64,000 nucleotides of DNA, from the NCBI GenBank assembly GCA_028386065.3, contig JAKUCV010000413.1, positions 177,901-241,900 on the forward strand, written 5' to 3'. This DNA is from Turnera subulata. Its lineage: Eukaryota; Streptophyta; Magnoliopsida; Malpighiales; Passifloraceae. Both the position numbers and the translations under genes were made by a program. This document shows, one piece after another, positions 23,022 to 34,289 of the stretch (its first letter is position 1; the number at the start of each line of letters is the position of its first letter). Below the pieces are notes generated by a model. The model was given only the letters and a program-made list of their open reading frames with translations. It was not told the DNA's origin and did not search any database.

Positions 23022-24705
23022 CTATAGAGCAGGGGGATACCCAAGATTAACGTTGCCATCTGCCCTTTGAACAACTCTCCTCAAATTCCACTCATGGCAG
23101 AATTCCAGCGCTAGCCGGATTGCAGTTCCAAGCCCAAGCACAACAATAACGCCTGCATTTTTTTCTTTTAGTTTCAAAACCAACAAGATAGAATTCTGGG
23201 CACGATTCCAACAGACTTGCAAAGTCCAAAAACGTAATAACTACATGCATTACCAATAATTATGTTTACAGGCAGGGCTGAAACACCTAGGGTAATCGAT
23301 ATCAGCACATCCAACAAGAGGCCACCCACAAGAATTGAGAATGCCACCCACAGTGGACTAAAACAGCCCTGTTTCAGAGATAATTGGTTTCAATGTTCCC
23401 ATAAATGAAAATTATTTCCAACAAATAAGAAAAAGTAGCGGCAGATAAATCAAAGTAGCCCTTTACCCTTTCACGATCTCGCTGTCTTAATGTAGGGTCA
23501 ATCCTCCAAACCCAATAGTTTGTCTAAATCAAGGCATACAAGCAACAAACATCAGAATTGATAATAGTGTACGCATCATTTACCAATTAAATGAATGGCA
23601 CAGAGCCAAATGCAGAAAAAATAAGACCAACTATACGTTTAAAACAGTGCCAAATTAGTCATGCAGCTTCCGTCAGAACTCTCTCATTATATGTATTTTC
23701 GGGTTGTGAAGAAAGGGAAAGAATCCAACTCTCCAGAACCACTATCTTCATGATAGGAGGCAGCATAACCACAATGATTACATGAGCGTTTATTTTAATT
23801 TTCCAGCAACCACAGGATACCTACAGTTGGTTGAGATTCTGGAGGTGATACATTTGCAGCAGTGTCTCTGCATAAAAGGACAATTTAGCAAAGGCGGAGA
23901 AAGAGCAAGAGACAGTCTGCACAGACACATAAGTATAGATGAACATGATGAGTATCTTACTGGCATATCTCGCATTTGTTTGAACCTCTTGTGCTAAACC
24001 AAGTGTCTATACATGAGCGGTGGGCTTTTGCAAGACCACCTTTACATTTGCATCCAAGATCTATAAGAACTTCTTCCTTGTCCTGCTGACAAACTCTGAA
24101 CAACAATTGGAAGCAGTTTAGTTATTTCTTGGACAACGTTTACTTACTGTTTTTTCAATATATATATATATATATATATGAGCAGCCTATTTCAGGGTAT
24201 TGGATCTTGATCTCATCTATAATCAGGTGACGAATACAACATACCAAGGATTTTCACTTTAATTACTGAATACAAGATGAGAATGGAGATTGGAAAATGA
24301 AAAAAACTGAAGCTTTCTTACAGAAAGCAGAAAAGGGGAAATTCCATCACATCACAGAGAGGGAGGAGACATTAGATGGCACAAGTACCTGCATTGTTCA
24401 TGAGAACTTGCACTCCGCGACAAGTAGCCCTTTCTGGGGGAAGCCACACCGGGTAAGTCCTCCTTTGTGGAAACCAATTCAGGATTAGAAATCACAATGG
24501 CGAGTAAGGTTGGATTGGGGTTGAGGGTAGAATCCCCTGGTGACACCCCACCCCCGGCCTCCTCCTGCGACAAAACAAGAGCCTGCTGCTGCTGCTGCTT
24601 CCCTTGGTCCAGCTCAGCTCCTGCTAAATTACCACAGTACTCCTTACCAACAACACCCACTGTGACGACGGTGCCATCTCCTCCAGTAGCCCCATCCCTC
24701 TGCAT
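23022..24705 (-). CDS. RING-CH (RINGv) membrane E3 ubiquitin-ligase-like protein, six coding exons
   Basis: Exons on the minus strand: 24705-24389, 24095-23961, 23867-23825, 23523-23467, 23368-23254 and 23152-23022. All introns are GT-AG, the phases join cleanly, and the product is 265 codons ending TAG at 23022. Residues 1-104 are low complexity with a Gln run (37-41). Residues 105-150 form a C4HC3 RING-CH finger: Cys105, Cys108, Cys121, Cys123, His131, Cys134, Cys147, Cys150, with Trp138 before the third zinc-ligand pair. This finger recruits ubiquitin-loaded E2 enzymes. Two hydrophobic segments (about 189-216 and 218-242) predict membrane anchoring, followed by a basic HEWNLRRVVQR tail. 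I know this architecture as a plant-specific RINGv family; the exact orthologue and substrate are not determinable. The start is the first in-frame ATG, right after a possible 5'-UTR splice acceptor. The last acceptor (AAAAAAATGCAG) is unusually A-rich. Intron 1 carries a (TA)n tract near 24160. Confidence 0.93.
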
Positions 24706-25119
24706 CTGATTCTGGTGAAAGAGAGAGAACAAAACAACAAAAGGATTAGCAGGAGGACTTCTCGATCCCTCCTCAAAGAAAAAAAAAAAAAATTAAAACC
24801 CTAGATTATTATTTAAAAAAAAAAAAAACAAAGGAGCAAGCAAGCACTATTTGGTGAGCCTAAATACCAACCACCAAGAAAGATATCAATTTTATGAAAC
24901 CAGATAAACAAGATTTCAACACAAGTATACAAAGAAAGAAGAGAGCAAAATACTAGGAATCTTCCTTTCTTTTCTTTTCTTTTTAATTTTCCTTTCTTCT
25001 TTACTGACAGACAGAGTTAGCAACCACTAAACAAGTAAACCCGAAAGAGGAAAAAAAAAAAAAGAGAGAGAGAGAGAAGTGAGCACCTGAAGAATGCTCT
25101 GCGGCGGCTTACAAGCCCG

Positions 25120-25152
<33 letters not shown>

Positions 25153-25200
25153 GTGGTTAGGCGGTTGTTAGAGGGAGAGGAGTTTTGAAGGGGAAACCCA
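24706..25200 (-). promoter_or_regulatory. 5' leader of the RINGv gene with probable UTR intron
   Basis: TTTCACCAG just upstream of the ATG looks like a splice acceptor. CATTCTTCAG followed by GTGCTC at about 25086 looks like the matching, non-consensus donor, giving a ~370-bp UTR intron. The upstream exon carries (CT)n tracts on the sense strand (plus-strand GA runs at 25063-25077 and 25127-25150), typical of plant core-promoter/leader pyrimidine patches. No clear TATA box was seen. The arrangement is inferred from sequence only. Confidence 0.45.
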
Positions 25201-25506
25201 ACTTTGAGTTCACAACATACGAATGTGACTGAAAATGAGACACCACCATACACACGCACACACGGGGTTTGCTTTGCGACTTCGTGAGTGACTCACTACT
25301 CACTACTACTTTCTTGGCTAGATTTGGTTTGCGGTTTTCTTTTCTTTTCCTTTTATTTTCTTCTTCTTTCCTTTTCAATAAATTATTTATGTTGTTGCAT
25401 GTGAATTTTATTTATCTCTTACCGTGAATGATTCAACAATACTAACAATTATTTTTTTGAGCAAATAGTAACAAATTTGCATTTAAAAAATTCATTACGT
25501 TAATCA

Positions 25507-25755
25507 TGTTATAAAATTGAAGATATTAATGAATGTAGGAATAAGAAGAAAGGAGATTCTGGATATCAAACTTAGAAATGTGTATGAACGAATGGTGGGT
25601 ATTTATGAGTAAAAAGAGAAGGATAAAAACAAATAAGTTAGGTTTATATTATAAAAATAAAATCACATGGATATTAGGTAATAAAGATGAAGATAATGAA
25701 AGATAGATAGATAAAATAATCTATGTGGAAGACATTCACTCATATATTCATAACA
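25507..25755 (-). repeat. 3' LTR of a decayed copia element
   Basis: On the minus strand it starts TGTTATGAATATATGAGTG at 25755, right after polypurine CAAGGGGAG, and ends ATTTTATAACA at 25507. It is 249 bp, the same LTR style as 4770-5524. It lies about 800 bp upstream of the RINGv start codon. Confidence 0.7.
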
Positions 25756-26610
25756 CTCCCCTTGAATGTCATTATAGTTATTGAATACGGTCAAGAAGAA
25801 CTGTCTCTTTAAAAACTTACCAAGAAAATCCAGTGGAATAAAAACTTGGTAAAGAGAAAAAGAGTGCAGTGTGTATTCTACTCTCCCTCATTTTGACCTC
25901 CCTTAATGTCTCGAAATCGTCGCATGCTAGTCTTCTTTATCAACTTATCTAAAGTTGAAGAAGTCTGTCAGGTTGTCACTTGAACGAATATGTTGAACAC
26001 AAATATCACCATTCTTTTGAAGATGTTGAGTGAAAAAAAAAACTTTGGTGATATATACTTTATCCAATCGCCTTTGATATATTTTCTTTTGATTGCGCAA
26101 TGCAGGCTGTATTATCTTTATAAATCTTTTTTAGAATGCCTCTTTCACATTCTATTCTACATTAATCTCAAATATGTTGAGTCATCGATCTCAACCAAAT
26201 ACATTCTCAACTAGCTTCATATATGGCTACGATTTCTGCATTATTTGAAGAGCTGGCAACAGTACTTTGCTCTGTGGATCGCCAAGATATAGCAGTTCCT
26301 CCATAGGTAAACAAGTAGCCCGTTTGTAACCGAGCCTTATGTGGATCGGGTAAATAACATGAATCTGCATAACCAATTAAAATTGGTTCGGATACATATG
26401 AATAAAATAATCCCATAGTTAAAATAGCTTTAGATATTGGAATGGAAGGTATTGGAGAATATGTTTTATCTCATTCCAAATCTGTCGGTTGGGATAGAAC
26501 TATATGTCGCTAGGAAACTGACAACAAAAGATATGTCAGGTCTTATATTATTAGCAAGATACCTTAAAACTCCAATCGCAATGTCATTCACTCATATATT
26601 CATAAGAAAT
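25756..26610 (-). pseudogene. Decayed copia RNase H/RT remnant
   Basis: The minus-strand frame at 26416-26207 encodes ILIGYADSCYLPDPHKARLQ, then TGYLFTYGGTAISWRSTEQS and SSNNAEIVAIYEAS. This is the copia RNase H domain with its GYAD and (S)NNAEI acidic sites. Upstream (26590-26420) are scrambled pieces matching the preceding RT-RNase H linker (IWNEIKHILQYL). A 20-bp LTR-start fragment (about 26587-26607) marks where the rest of the element was lost. Stops and frameshifts throughout; dead copy. Confidence 0.7.
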
Positions 26611-26807
26611 CCTATATTTTTTAAAAAAATTAAAAATGAGTGAAGTAAGAACTGAACCCAACAACCAACCTAAAGAAATAAGGATTGATTTGATGCAAAC
26701 CGAACTAAGAAACAGTAGTACAAATAAGTAGCAGTTGGTGTGGTGGTGGTGTTATTACAAATTACGGCTGTGAAGAAGATGTGAAAAACAGACCACAAAT
26801 GGTAATA

Positions 26808-27044
26808 CAGCTATGCACTAGTCCTACTCTTAGTCTTAGTCCTAGCTAGTCGTCCTCCTAGTACACTAGTCATTCTTTTAGGAGAGCCTCTCCTAGTCCA
26901 GGGCTAGAGCAAACCATCGGACCCAGAGGGCACTTATAGTGGTATTTACAAATTACACACCAAGAGGGACGGTCGGTGGGGTTCGAACTCTCAACCTAAT
27001 GGGAGTGCTTATTGAACCTCAACGAGCTAAGCCAACCCTCGTTG
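26808..27044 (-). mobile_element. tRNA-derived SINE (copy 2)
   Basis: On the minus strand, GAGGGTTGGCTTAGCTCGTT carries a box A and GAGAGTTCGAACCCC a box B, at spacing typical of tRNA-derived SINEs. It continues with ACCGTCCCTCTTGGTG and GGTTTGCTCTAGCCCTGGAC, then a CTAG-rich tail. It shares the head and middle with the copy at 20974. Target duplications were not identified. Confidence 0.7.
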
Positions 27045-27497
27045 GCAGGTTGAGATTTTACTTTAAGAGTAAAAGGAGTCAACAAAGACGAGGAAATTTA
27101 AACCTCTCCGCAACTTGCTCCTTTCTAGTCTCACAAGTCCAACCGTCCAAGACTCTATGCCAAACACACTCAAATTGGATATGTTAACGACTTTGATAAA
27201 ATAAAAAAACCAAAAAATCACATAATTCTCTCCCACGACAGCTAAGAAATCCAGTTTTCCTTGCCAACACTACTTAAAAGGTCTCCCTGCCATTCTGTTT
27301 GTCTCTTAATTTCATTTCGGCCCCTAAGTTATTTCTTCACTGATTTTGCTTGGGTTGTTTGTCACATTCCTTTTGAGTTTGGCTCCTAAGGATCATCGAT
27401 CTTTTTCACTATATAATAGTTTGGGATTTGCTTAAGCTGCTATGTGGTTCAGTGGGAAAAATTGGTGTATTTTAAAATTCAATTTTTTAAGAGCTTT

Positions 27498-27870
27498 TTT
27501 TTGTCAAAAAAAATGCTTTTATTAGAATCTAAATCAAGAAATTACAGAGGACTTTTGAACCTATGGTATCAGCCTCTCATCCAAAAGTCAGTGGGTACAT
27601 CATAGGCTTGAAAAGCTTTACTCAAGAAAAGAACTCTCTTAGCTAGACTATCTGTCACAAAATTGACGTCACAAAATACATTATTTAAGGGGCACAACCT
27701 GAGGACGTTGAAGAAGGTGCTTGATGCAATCCATCAAAGGGAGAGTGGAAAAGCGATTGTGACCTCTAGATTAGATAGACCCATCACTATAGCAATGGTA
27801 ACGATATCAAACACGACCTGAAGTTTAGCGATGAACGGGCCCCAAGGCCAGAGCCTGTGTATATAACCTT
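27498..27870 (-). mobile_element. 5'-truncated LINE 3' end
   Basis: Minus-strand translation in shifting frames gives MGLSNLEV, then VNFVTDSLAKRVLFLSKAFQ ending in a stop. This is the RNase H-like terminus of plant LINEs. It is followed by AATAAAAGC and an A-rich end at about 27498-27520. It is of the same LINE type as 4811-5063 but on the opposite strand. No intact coding frame. Confidence 0.6.
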
Positions 27871-28475
27871 GTTCCTGTTCGCCAGAATTTTGTCTAAATT
27901 ACAGAAAGATGATTCCAAGTGAAAGGTTTTGTTCCCCCTCCCTACCCCCAACAAATATCTTATCCTCTATCAAACATAATCTTGAAAAACTTTCACAAAG
28001 TCCCAATGTTCTTTCCCCTTTCTTCCCCTCTTTATACTTTGCCTTGATGGGTTAATGAAACATGCTTAGTAGTTCTAATATTCTGCCTATTATAGACATA
28101 AAGACTTGTTATATCCTGGTGGGATATTTCGTAAAGGAAATAAATTTGGTCTCCTGTCCAGTTCAAATGGTGATTATGAAAACTAATCACACTTATTAAC
28201 ATTTTTTGGGGGCCCCAAATGCAAGAAATTAGATTAAAATTTCCAACAAATAGGGCCAATGTAAAGGATATTTGAAGATATTAGTCTGCCACGTTAGCTA
28301 AGCATTGTTTGAACTAGATTGGGGGAGCAAATTAATCATTCTAGAAGACTATAAGGACATAATTAGTCTTAATTAGTGCCTGACAACTATTCCTATCGTT
28401 TCAGTATGGTAAGAGAACCAAACATATATTTAATCTGCTTTGTTCAGAATTTTTTTGTTATTTATATATGATTTA
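27871..28475. other. No feature recognised
   Basis: AT-rich sequence between a LINE tail and the Sirevirus LTR, with only short chance ORFs. Confidence 0.4.
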
Positions 28476-29509
28476 TGTTGGCCCAAAAATGCTAGAGGAG
28501 AAAAGGAGGAGGGGGAGGGTTGGCTTTTCGAAGATTTAGTTTTACTATACAACCAAATGTAAAAGCAGTAGCAAGAATAAAGATAGGCAAGTAAAGAACA
28601 CAGGTAGTTTAGAGTGGTTCCCCCAACAATGAGTATGTCAACTACCTAAAGATCCTCCTTTTAGGATTTCTAACTATCCACTGAGTTGGTTCTCACAGAT
28701 GAACCAAAATTCTGCAATACACATAAGTTTTTGCAGGCTGAGCTTGCAAACCTAACCCAAAGATGAACCTAGCTTTATCAACCCAACAAGATTAACTCAT
28801 TTTCTTACTGATAACAATCCTTTTACAAGAAATCCTTCAAGAGTGACTCACTCAAGAAGTAACAAGTATAAGCACAAAGAATTTCTCACAAGGTAAGCTC
28901 TTTTTCACAATATAGAATCACTTGAATGGCTAGGTTGAAGTCTAATGAGACTTCTGACCTCTTTCTATAGATTATAAGGATGGAGAGGTGTATTCCACAA
29001 TGGCTAGTTGGCATCCAGGTGGCACACAAGTTGACTTCTTTCTTCATATTTAAAACTGTCCATGTAGGCGAGCCAAATCTGGGCATTTCTTGAGCAACAA
29101 TTGTTTTTCTTCAAAAAATTTTCTAAAAATAAAAAGTGAGGACCACCAGATCTTCTAGGGTAGAGAGAAGATGTGAGGACCATTTTTCTGAACTTTTCTG
29201 ACCTGTGGAGTGCAAGTATAACCGTTAGTTGAGTTATATTAATGTCAGCTACTTTTCGGGACCACAGCCTGAATGTCCTCAAAACGACCTTTTGGTTTGC
29301 TGCTTGGTGAAGCCAAATCTTCTCTGTTTTGGTTTATAGGGGGAACCAAATATTTCTCCCAATATCTTAAACATACAAAGGGTTACCAAAATACTTGTTA
29401 ATCATCAAAATAATATAGTAATCATAAAAAATTCATCATTAAAATACCAAACACGATTAGTCTTAATTAATTACTTAATTAAGCCCTTAATTACATGTTT
29501 AGACTAACA
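28476..29509 (-). repeat. 3' LTR of the Sirevirus element (1034 bp)
   Basis: On the minus strand it starts TGTTAGTCTAAACATG at 29509, directly after purine tract AAGGAGGAGAA, and ends TTTGGGCCAACA at 28476. The termini TGTTAG...CCAACA are nearly inverse. The outer flank is ATTTA (28471-28475), the candidate target duplication. Confidence 0.72.
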
Positions 29510-30191
29510 TTCTCCTCCTTGTGGATAATGATAAACATGTTTTCTTTTTTACCATAATCAATGGCTAGAATAAGATAACCAAATAATCAAACTCCCCCTG
29601 TTTCATAAGCATAATCAAGAAATTCGTAACGCATTCATTTGACTCATTCATCTAGCCAACTGCTCCCCCTACGTATATGGATAGTATACTTTAAAAATTT
29701 GTAAAAGGCTTTTTGCCAATAGCTCCTCCTGCATAAAAGCATAATATACTAATTCATTAGTATGCTTCCATACTCAATTTTCACTTAAGTATATCCTACA
29801 ATGAAATTTCCAATCATATCATTTGGCTATCATTTGGCTTTTTTCTTTCAGCCAAATGTTCCGGAATTGTAAGCATATAATATTATAACAGTCTCATTTC
29901 GCTGTTTCACTTAGCCAAATATTGTTCCCAAAATGAAAAATACTTACACAGAACATTCAAAAATTCAACCAAGTATCATCAAATATATATCTCCCCCTTT
30001 TGACATCAGCAAAGGAGATAATATAAATAAAATCACAAAGAGATAATAGATAACCACACATAACAGCATAAAGCTAAATATCCCAAAAGCTAGCCAAATA
30101 TTCAAGTTATACAAATCCTAAGCACGATAGTCATAAAAAGATAAAGTACTAAGCAAATAAGTGTCGATAAGAATGTAATGCATGACCTAAG
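29510..30191 (-). other. Sirevirus 3' UTR with repeated polypurine motifs
   Basis: Minus-strand GGGGGAG/GGAGGAG-type tracts occur at about 29510, 29591, 29662, 29722 and 29990 (seen as CTCCTCC, CTCCCCC or CTCCCCCTTTTGACATC on the plus strand). Sireviruses are known to carry multiple polypurine copies ahead of the 3' LTR. No coding sequence. Confidence 0.65.
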
Positions 30192-31180
30192 TGTGAACAC
30201 TCTAAATTTGACTCACTAATATTCTATTAATGCGAATTATAGATATATTTTTGTCTGTAGACTAATGAGATGATTTAATCCTAGGCTGGAATATATTTAT
30301 GATTTAATTTAATAGAATGTTAATATTTTATTATTTTTGGATTTTTAGTATATTTTGCTTGGGATTATTGAGATGATTTAATTCTAAGTTTAAATATATT
30401 TAAGGTCTGATTTTAATAAAATATGGATATTTTGTTGATTTAGGATTTTTATTTATTTTGGACCTTTTTGAGATGATTTTAGGTTTAAAAATAAGTTAAG
30501 AGTCTGGACCAATACAATATGGACCCTCTAGCGATCTTAGCCCATAAAAAACAAAAGACTTAGCAGCCTTTTAATCCTAATTTTCGTGAAAATTCGGATT
30601 AAAAATATTTCTTATTTGTTTTTGGTGTTTTATGGTAATTAGGGTGGAGTGAAGAGAAAGAAAAGAAAATAGGAAAAACGGTGAGAGTAGGCTACAAGTT
30701 AGGATGATTTCTGGAGTAGAAAGCAGGCAAAAAACTGATAAGTAAGGGCGTGACAATCAAGTAGAGTCGGAATAATGAGAATTGAAACGGAAAAGGAAAG
30801 AACGGGAATGGTAATGGGTGCCCGTGGTCCCTACATGACCGCCAGTACCTGGCGACTGTCATGAGATGACCGCCAACACGTGGCGGTCTCCACGAGATGA
30901 CCGCCATGACTGGGCGGTCATCGATCCCCTGTTTCGGCAAGTTTTTAGATTTTTCTTTTTTTTATTCCAAAAACAATTTCTAAACATAATTTGTTATAGA
31001 TTAAGAATAATAAAATTATTAACCATGTTTCGGCCAACACCTTTAATGTACTCTAAAAAAGTATTTATTTTAAAATCAGTTATATCCTTAATCTTCTAAA
31101 ATTTTAAATTGATATCTATTTTTTAATGAGTAAAACGGTATCTATTTTAAAATTAAAAACTAACATACTAATCACATCCC
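30192..31180 (+). repeat. Tat-like gypsy LTR fragment
   Basis: It starts TGTGAACACTCTAAATTTGAC, matching the LTR start at 42299. It keeps the repeated TTAATCCTAGG / TGAGATGATTTAAT segments, the GTGAAAATTCGGATTAA block and the hairpin cluster (30837-30925). It is cut at its right end by the LINE poly-A at about 31183. The rest of the LTR is missing, and no internal region is associated. Confidence 0.7.
30837..30925. repeat. GC-rich hairpin units TGACCGCC...GGCGGTC in the Tat LTR
   Basis: Three successive units of TGACCGCC, a short loop, then (T)GGCGGTC or its variant are joined by CATGAGA/CACGAGA linkers. Each unit can form an 8-bp-stem hairpin. The homologous cluster in the other Tat LTR is at 42910-43010. 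Confidence 0.8.
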
Positions 31181-31182
31181 TT

Positions 31183-32345
31183 TTTTTTAAATGAACGATG
31201 AATTTATTCATACTTAAAACCGACTTACAAGCAAGTAGGCGTTGAAGATATGGCCACATATTTGACAGTAAAAACACAGAACAAAACTGCACCTATAGAA
31301 TAGGGTATATTATAGCAGAACAACCAAACAAAAGACAATTTACAGGGTACACCATGCCATTGCTCGATGCAGTCCACAGAAATGAGTGCGTCCGATAAAC
31401 TCTAAGGGAAAGAGGGTTGCCTAGATTTGATCCACGAAAGAGATCTTACCAAGATAACATCAAACATTCTTCCCCAATCCACATCAACATGTTCAAAGAT
31501 TATCTTGTTCTTAGCCAACTAGATATTCCAAATTGTAGCGTAAACGATAGTAACCCAAGAGGAATACGAGAGTGCCTTATCAACCAATCCAAACCATTGA
31601 TCAAAAACTCTTCAATGCCATTGTAAACACACCATGAGACACTACACCATTTACTTAGTTCTGCCCACAACAACCATAGCGCCCTGCAATGGACAAACAA
31701 ATGATCTCTTCATTCAATCACCTCGCGATAGAAAGGGCAGCAAACTTTGTTAGAGAGAATAACATTCTGGTATAACAAGGATGCTCTGTTCGTAATTCCG
31801 AAGTGAAAGACCAACCAAAAAAGAAACTCGACTTTTGGGGGTACAAAACTCGTCCAGACACAAGGTTTCAACAATTCCTATGACTCACACCCAAACAAAG
31901 TGATATACCCGCTTTTAACAGAGAAGCACCCATCATAACTTCCCTTACAAACCCACGAATCCGACTTATCACCTCTTACGGAGACCTTCAACAACACTCT
32001 CCTCAAGTCATCTACCTGCATCAATTCCCAAGAGTAAACTGGTCTTTCCCAACGTGGTTCCCAAACCCAATCATTACCAACCTTCGTAAAAACAGCCACA
32101 CAACAATCCGGATCCGCAACAATGAGAAACAACCACGGAAACACCACCATGAGTACTCAACAGTCCAGCCAACAATCAGACCAAACTTGCAAAACCTCCC
32201 ATTCCCGACTCTCATTACAACAAGATTCCTCAAATGTAACTCTGCCCGCACAACCTCTTTACTCTCAGAAACAATACGCTTCCATAAGCCAGAACTACTT
32301 GGAGTATTAAAAGTAGGTCAAGAACCCAAGGGACCTAGTAGCAAT
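31183..32345 (-). mobile_element. 5'-truncated LINE with zf-RVT region
   Basis: The poly-A (plus-strand T run at 31183) follows AATAAATTCATC. Minus-strand frames encode LPTSGYITLF-like and CCPFYREVIE-stop-RDHLFVHCRALWLLW, the zinc-binding region (zf-RVT) near the end of plant LINE reverse transcriptases. Before it comes NDWVWEPRWERPVYSWEL followed by SYDGCFSVKSGYI. Stops and frameshifts abolish coding. It inserted into the Tat LTR piece or at its edge. The 5' boundary near 32345 is approximate. Confidence 0.7.
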
Positions 32346-32362
32346 CATTCTCAACTTGGAGT

Positions 32363-33029
32363 ATTAAAAAATCTTGTTGGCTTCAGTGCCAGTAGGAGTC
32401 CCCTTGTGATGCTGATCATAATCATAGACAACCTTGAGTTTTTCGGGCTTGAGCTTGAGCACTTCAATGATGTCATCAGTAGTGATCTTCACCATTTTCC
32501 CTTTAACGCTTGTTGTAATAGACTTGGTGGCACCCGAAGCATTGGCTATTGATTTCAAATTCTTGTAGAACTCCCTTGTCACTATCTTGTATGCCTTGGC
32601 TTTGAGAGTTGCCATATAGCCAAGATTAACCTTCTTCAGAATTTGTGACACACCAAGTGCCTCAAAGTCTTCCAGTACCACTGTGTGTGATGAATAAAAT
32701 GAGGAAGTTTTAACTTTGCTCTTCTTCTTTGCAGGTTTAGAATCTGCTTTTGCATTCTATTTTGGTGGTTTGGTAGGAGTTTCTTCATCATCTTCTTGGT
32801 CATTTTCTTCTTCATCATCATTGCCATCATCATTATCATCATCATTATCATCAGCATTATCGTCATCAGAGCCCTCTTTGTCTTCATCATCATCATTGAC
32901 ACCCTCAAATTCAGAATCATTGTTAGATTCATCATCACTTCTTTTCCTCTTCTTTAAAGCCTTTGTATCATCAGATTCTTCTGCTTCAGACTCACCATTT
33001 TCTGACTCTGATTCATTCTCTGATTCATC

Positions 33030-33062
<33 letters not shown>

Positions 33063-34289
33063 GGGCTCACCAACCTTTCTTTTTCCTTCAGCCTTGGACA
33101 TTGGTTTTAGGGTTGGTTTCTTAGCAACCACCTCAGCAGTTGGCTCCTGAATGGAAATCCCAATATTCTTTTTAGGAGTGGCCGATTGCCGCTTCCTTTT
33201 CTTCTGACCAATTCCCTCATTGGTGGTGACCAACTCCGAAATAGGTGTCTGCTTTGGTGTCTCAGTTGGTTTCTTAGAAACCACAGGATTCTTCTCAACA
33301 ATAGAAGCAACAGCTTATTTGCTTACCTTCAGCACAGTTGCCATCAGACCTTCTTCATCCTCTTCATGCTCTTGTTGTGGCAGAATGAGATCAACTGTAT
33401 GTGTCTGTTCTGGAGGTGGCATGGTTTTGGTAAAAGAAACCATAGCTGAAACCACATCTGGAACCACCTCAGCAACCACATCTGAAACCAAGTTGGTCTT
33501 ATCACCAAAGCCTTGTCCTGCCTTTACAGTAGTATCTGGCAGTTCGACACCTTCACGTAGTGCTTTATAGTAGGCTTCCTTTTCATCCTTAGATGGTTTA
33601 CGAATGAGGCTTTCTGGAGGAATGCAGCGTTTAATGATGAAATCTGAAATCATATCCCCAAATTCTTCTCTTTTCTTTTCATGAAATAGCTTGGGATCAT
33701 GACCAGATGGAGGTATTATATGCTTAACAAAGCTATCAATCATGGATGTGACATAACTAGGGGTAAGCACAGGAGTTTCTTTGGTAAGTATGATGGATGT
33801 GCTACCACTAGGCTTATCAATGGGTGCATGTAGAGTAGGGATGGCCTTCTCACTGTCTTCAGGTGTAGGGATGCGATAGTTAATTGGATCTGTACACAAC
33901 ACATCAGATTGGAGAATATTACCCGATTGAGGTGCTTTGAGCCAAGAGGGTGTGGAAAATCCTTCAAGAGCAGTGCTCTTCTCTATGGTTGGCCAAGGCT
34001 CTCAATCAAGTCAATCCTTTCCAGACATCTTCTAAGCTTCTTGCTTTTCCCAAGCCTCCTTAAATTTCTCAGACCCTTCAGCACTTGCAATAATAGATTG
34101 GGTGGTGACTTCATGAGTACTGACCTCCTCCATCGATTTCTGTTCATGCACCATCTTGAGGTGTGCAAGCTTGGCAGCCTCAATTTCTTCTCGTCCGGGT
34201 GGCTGTGATTTGGAAGTGTTTGAGGAAGAAGAGGTTTGCTTAGAAACATTCTTCTTGGTCTTAGTTGTTTTGATGTTTCTTTTCCTCAT
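32363..34289 (-). pseudogene. Sirevirus env-like second ORF, broken by stops
   Basis: From ATG 34289, a frame of roughly 640 codons is interrupted by several stops (after WEKQEA, near 33315, and before 32757). In order it shows a basic start (MRKRNIKTTKTKK), a Ser/Gln-rich stretch, a central part with PPSGHDPKLFHEKKREEFGD, and basic nuclear-signal-like clusters (GQKKRKRQ, LKKRKR). Then come a Glu-Pro repeat and a long Asp/Glu/Asn acidic run (about 32790-33090), and a C-terminal block (GYMATLKAKAYKIVTREFYK, VKGKMVKITTDDIIEVLKL) resembling the so-called putative plant transposon protein domain. Its position after pol matches the env-like ORF of Sireviruses. No signal peptide or transmembrane segment is visible, so an envelope role is not supported here. 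Function unknown. Confidence 0.7.

Noticed and set aside
32299..32371. Direct repeat CTTGGAGTATTAAAA (32299 and 32357) as a LINE target duplication
   Set aside because: Both copies lie at the 5' side of the LINE; nothing matching lies next to the poly-A at 31183.
32716..33150. Plus-strand Ser-rich ORF (144 codons)
   Set aside because: It is the antisense of the acidic Asp/Glu run of the Sirevirus second ORF.
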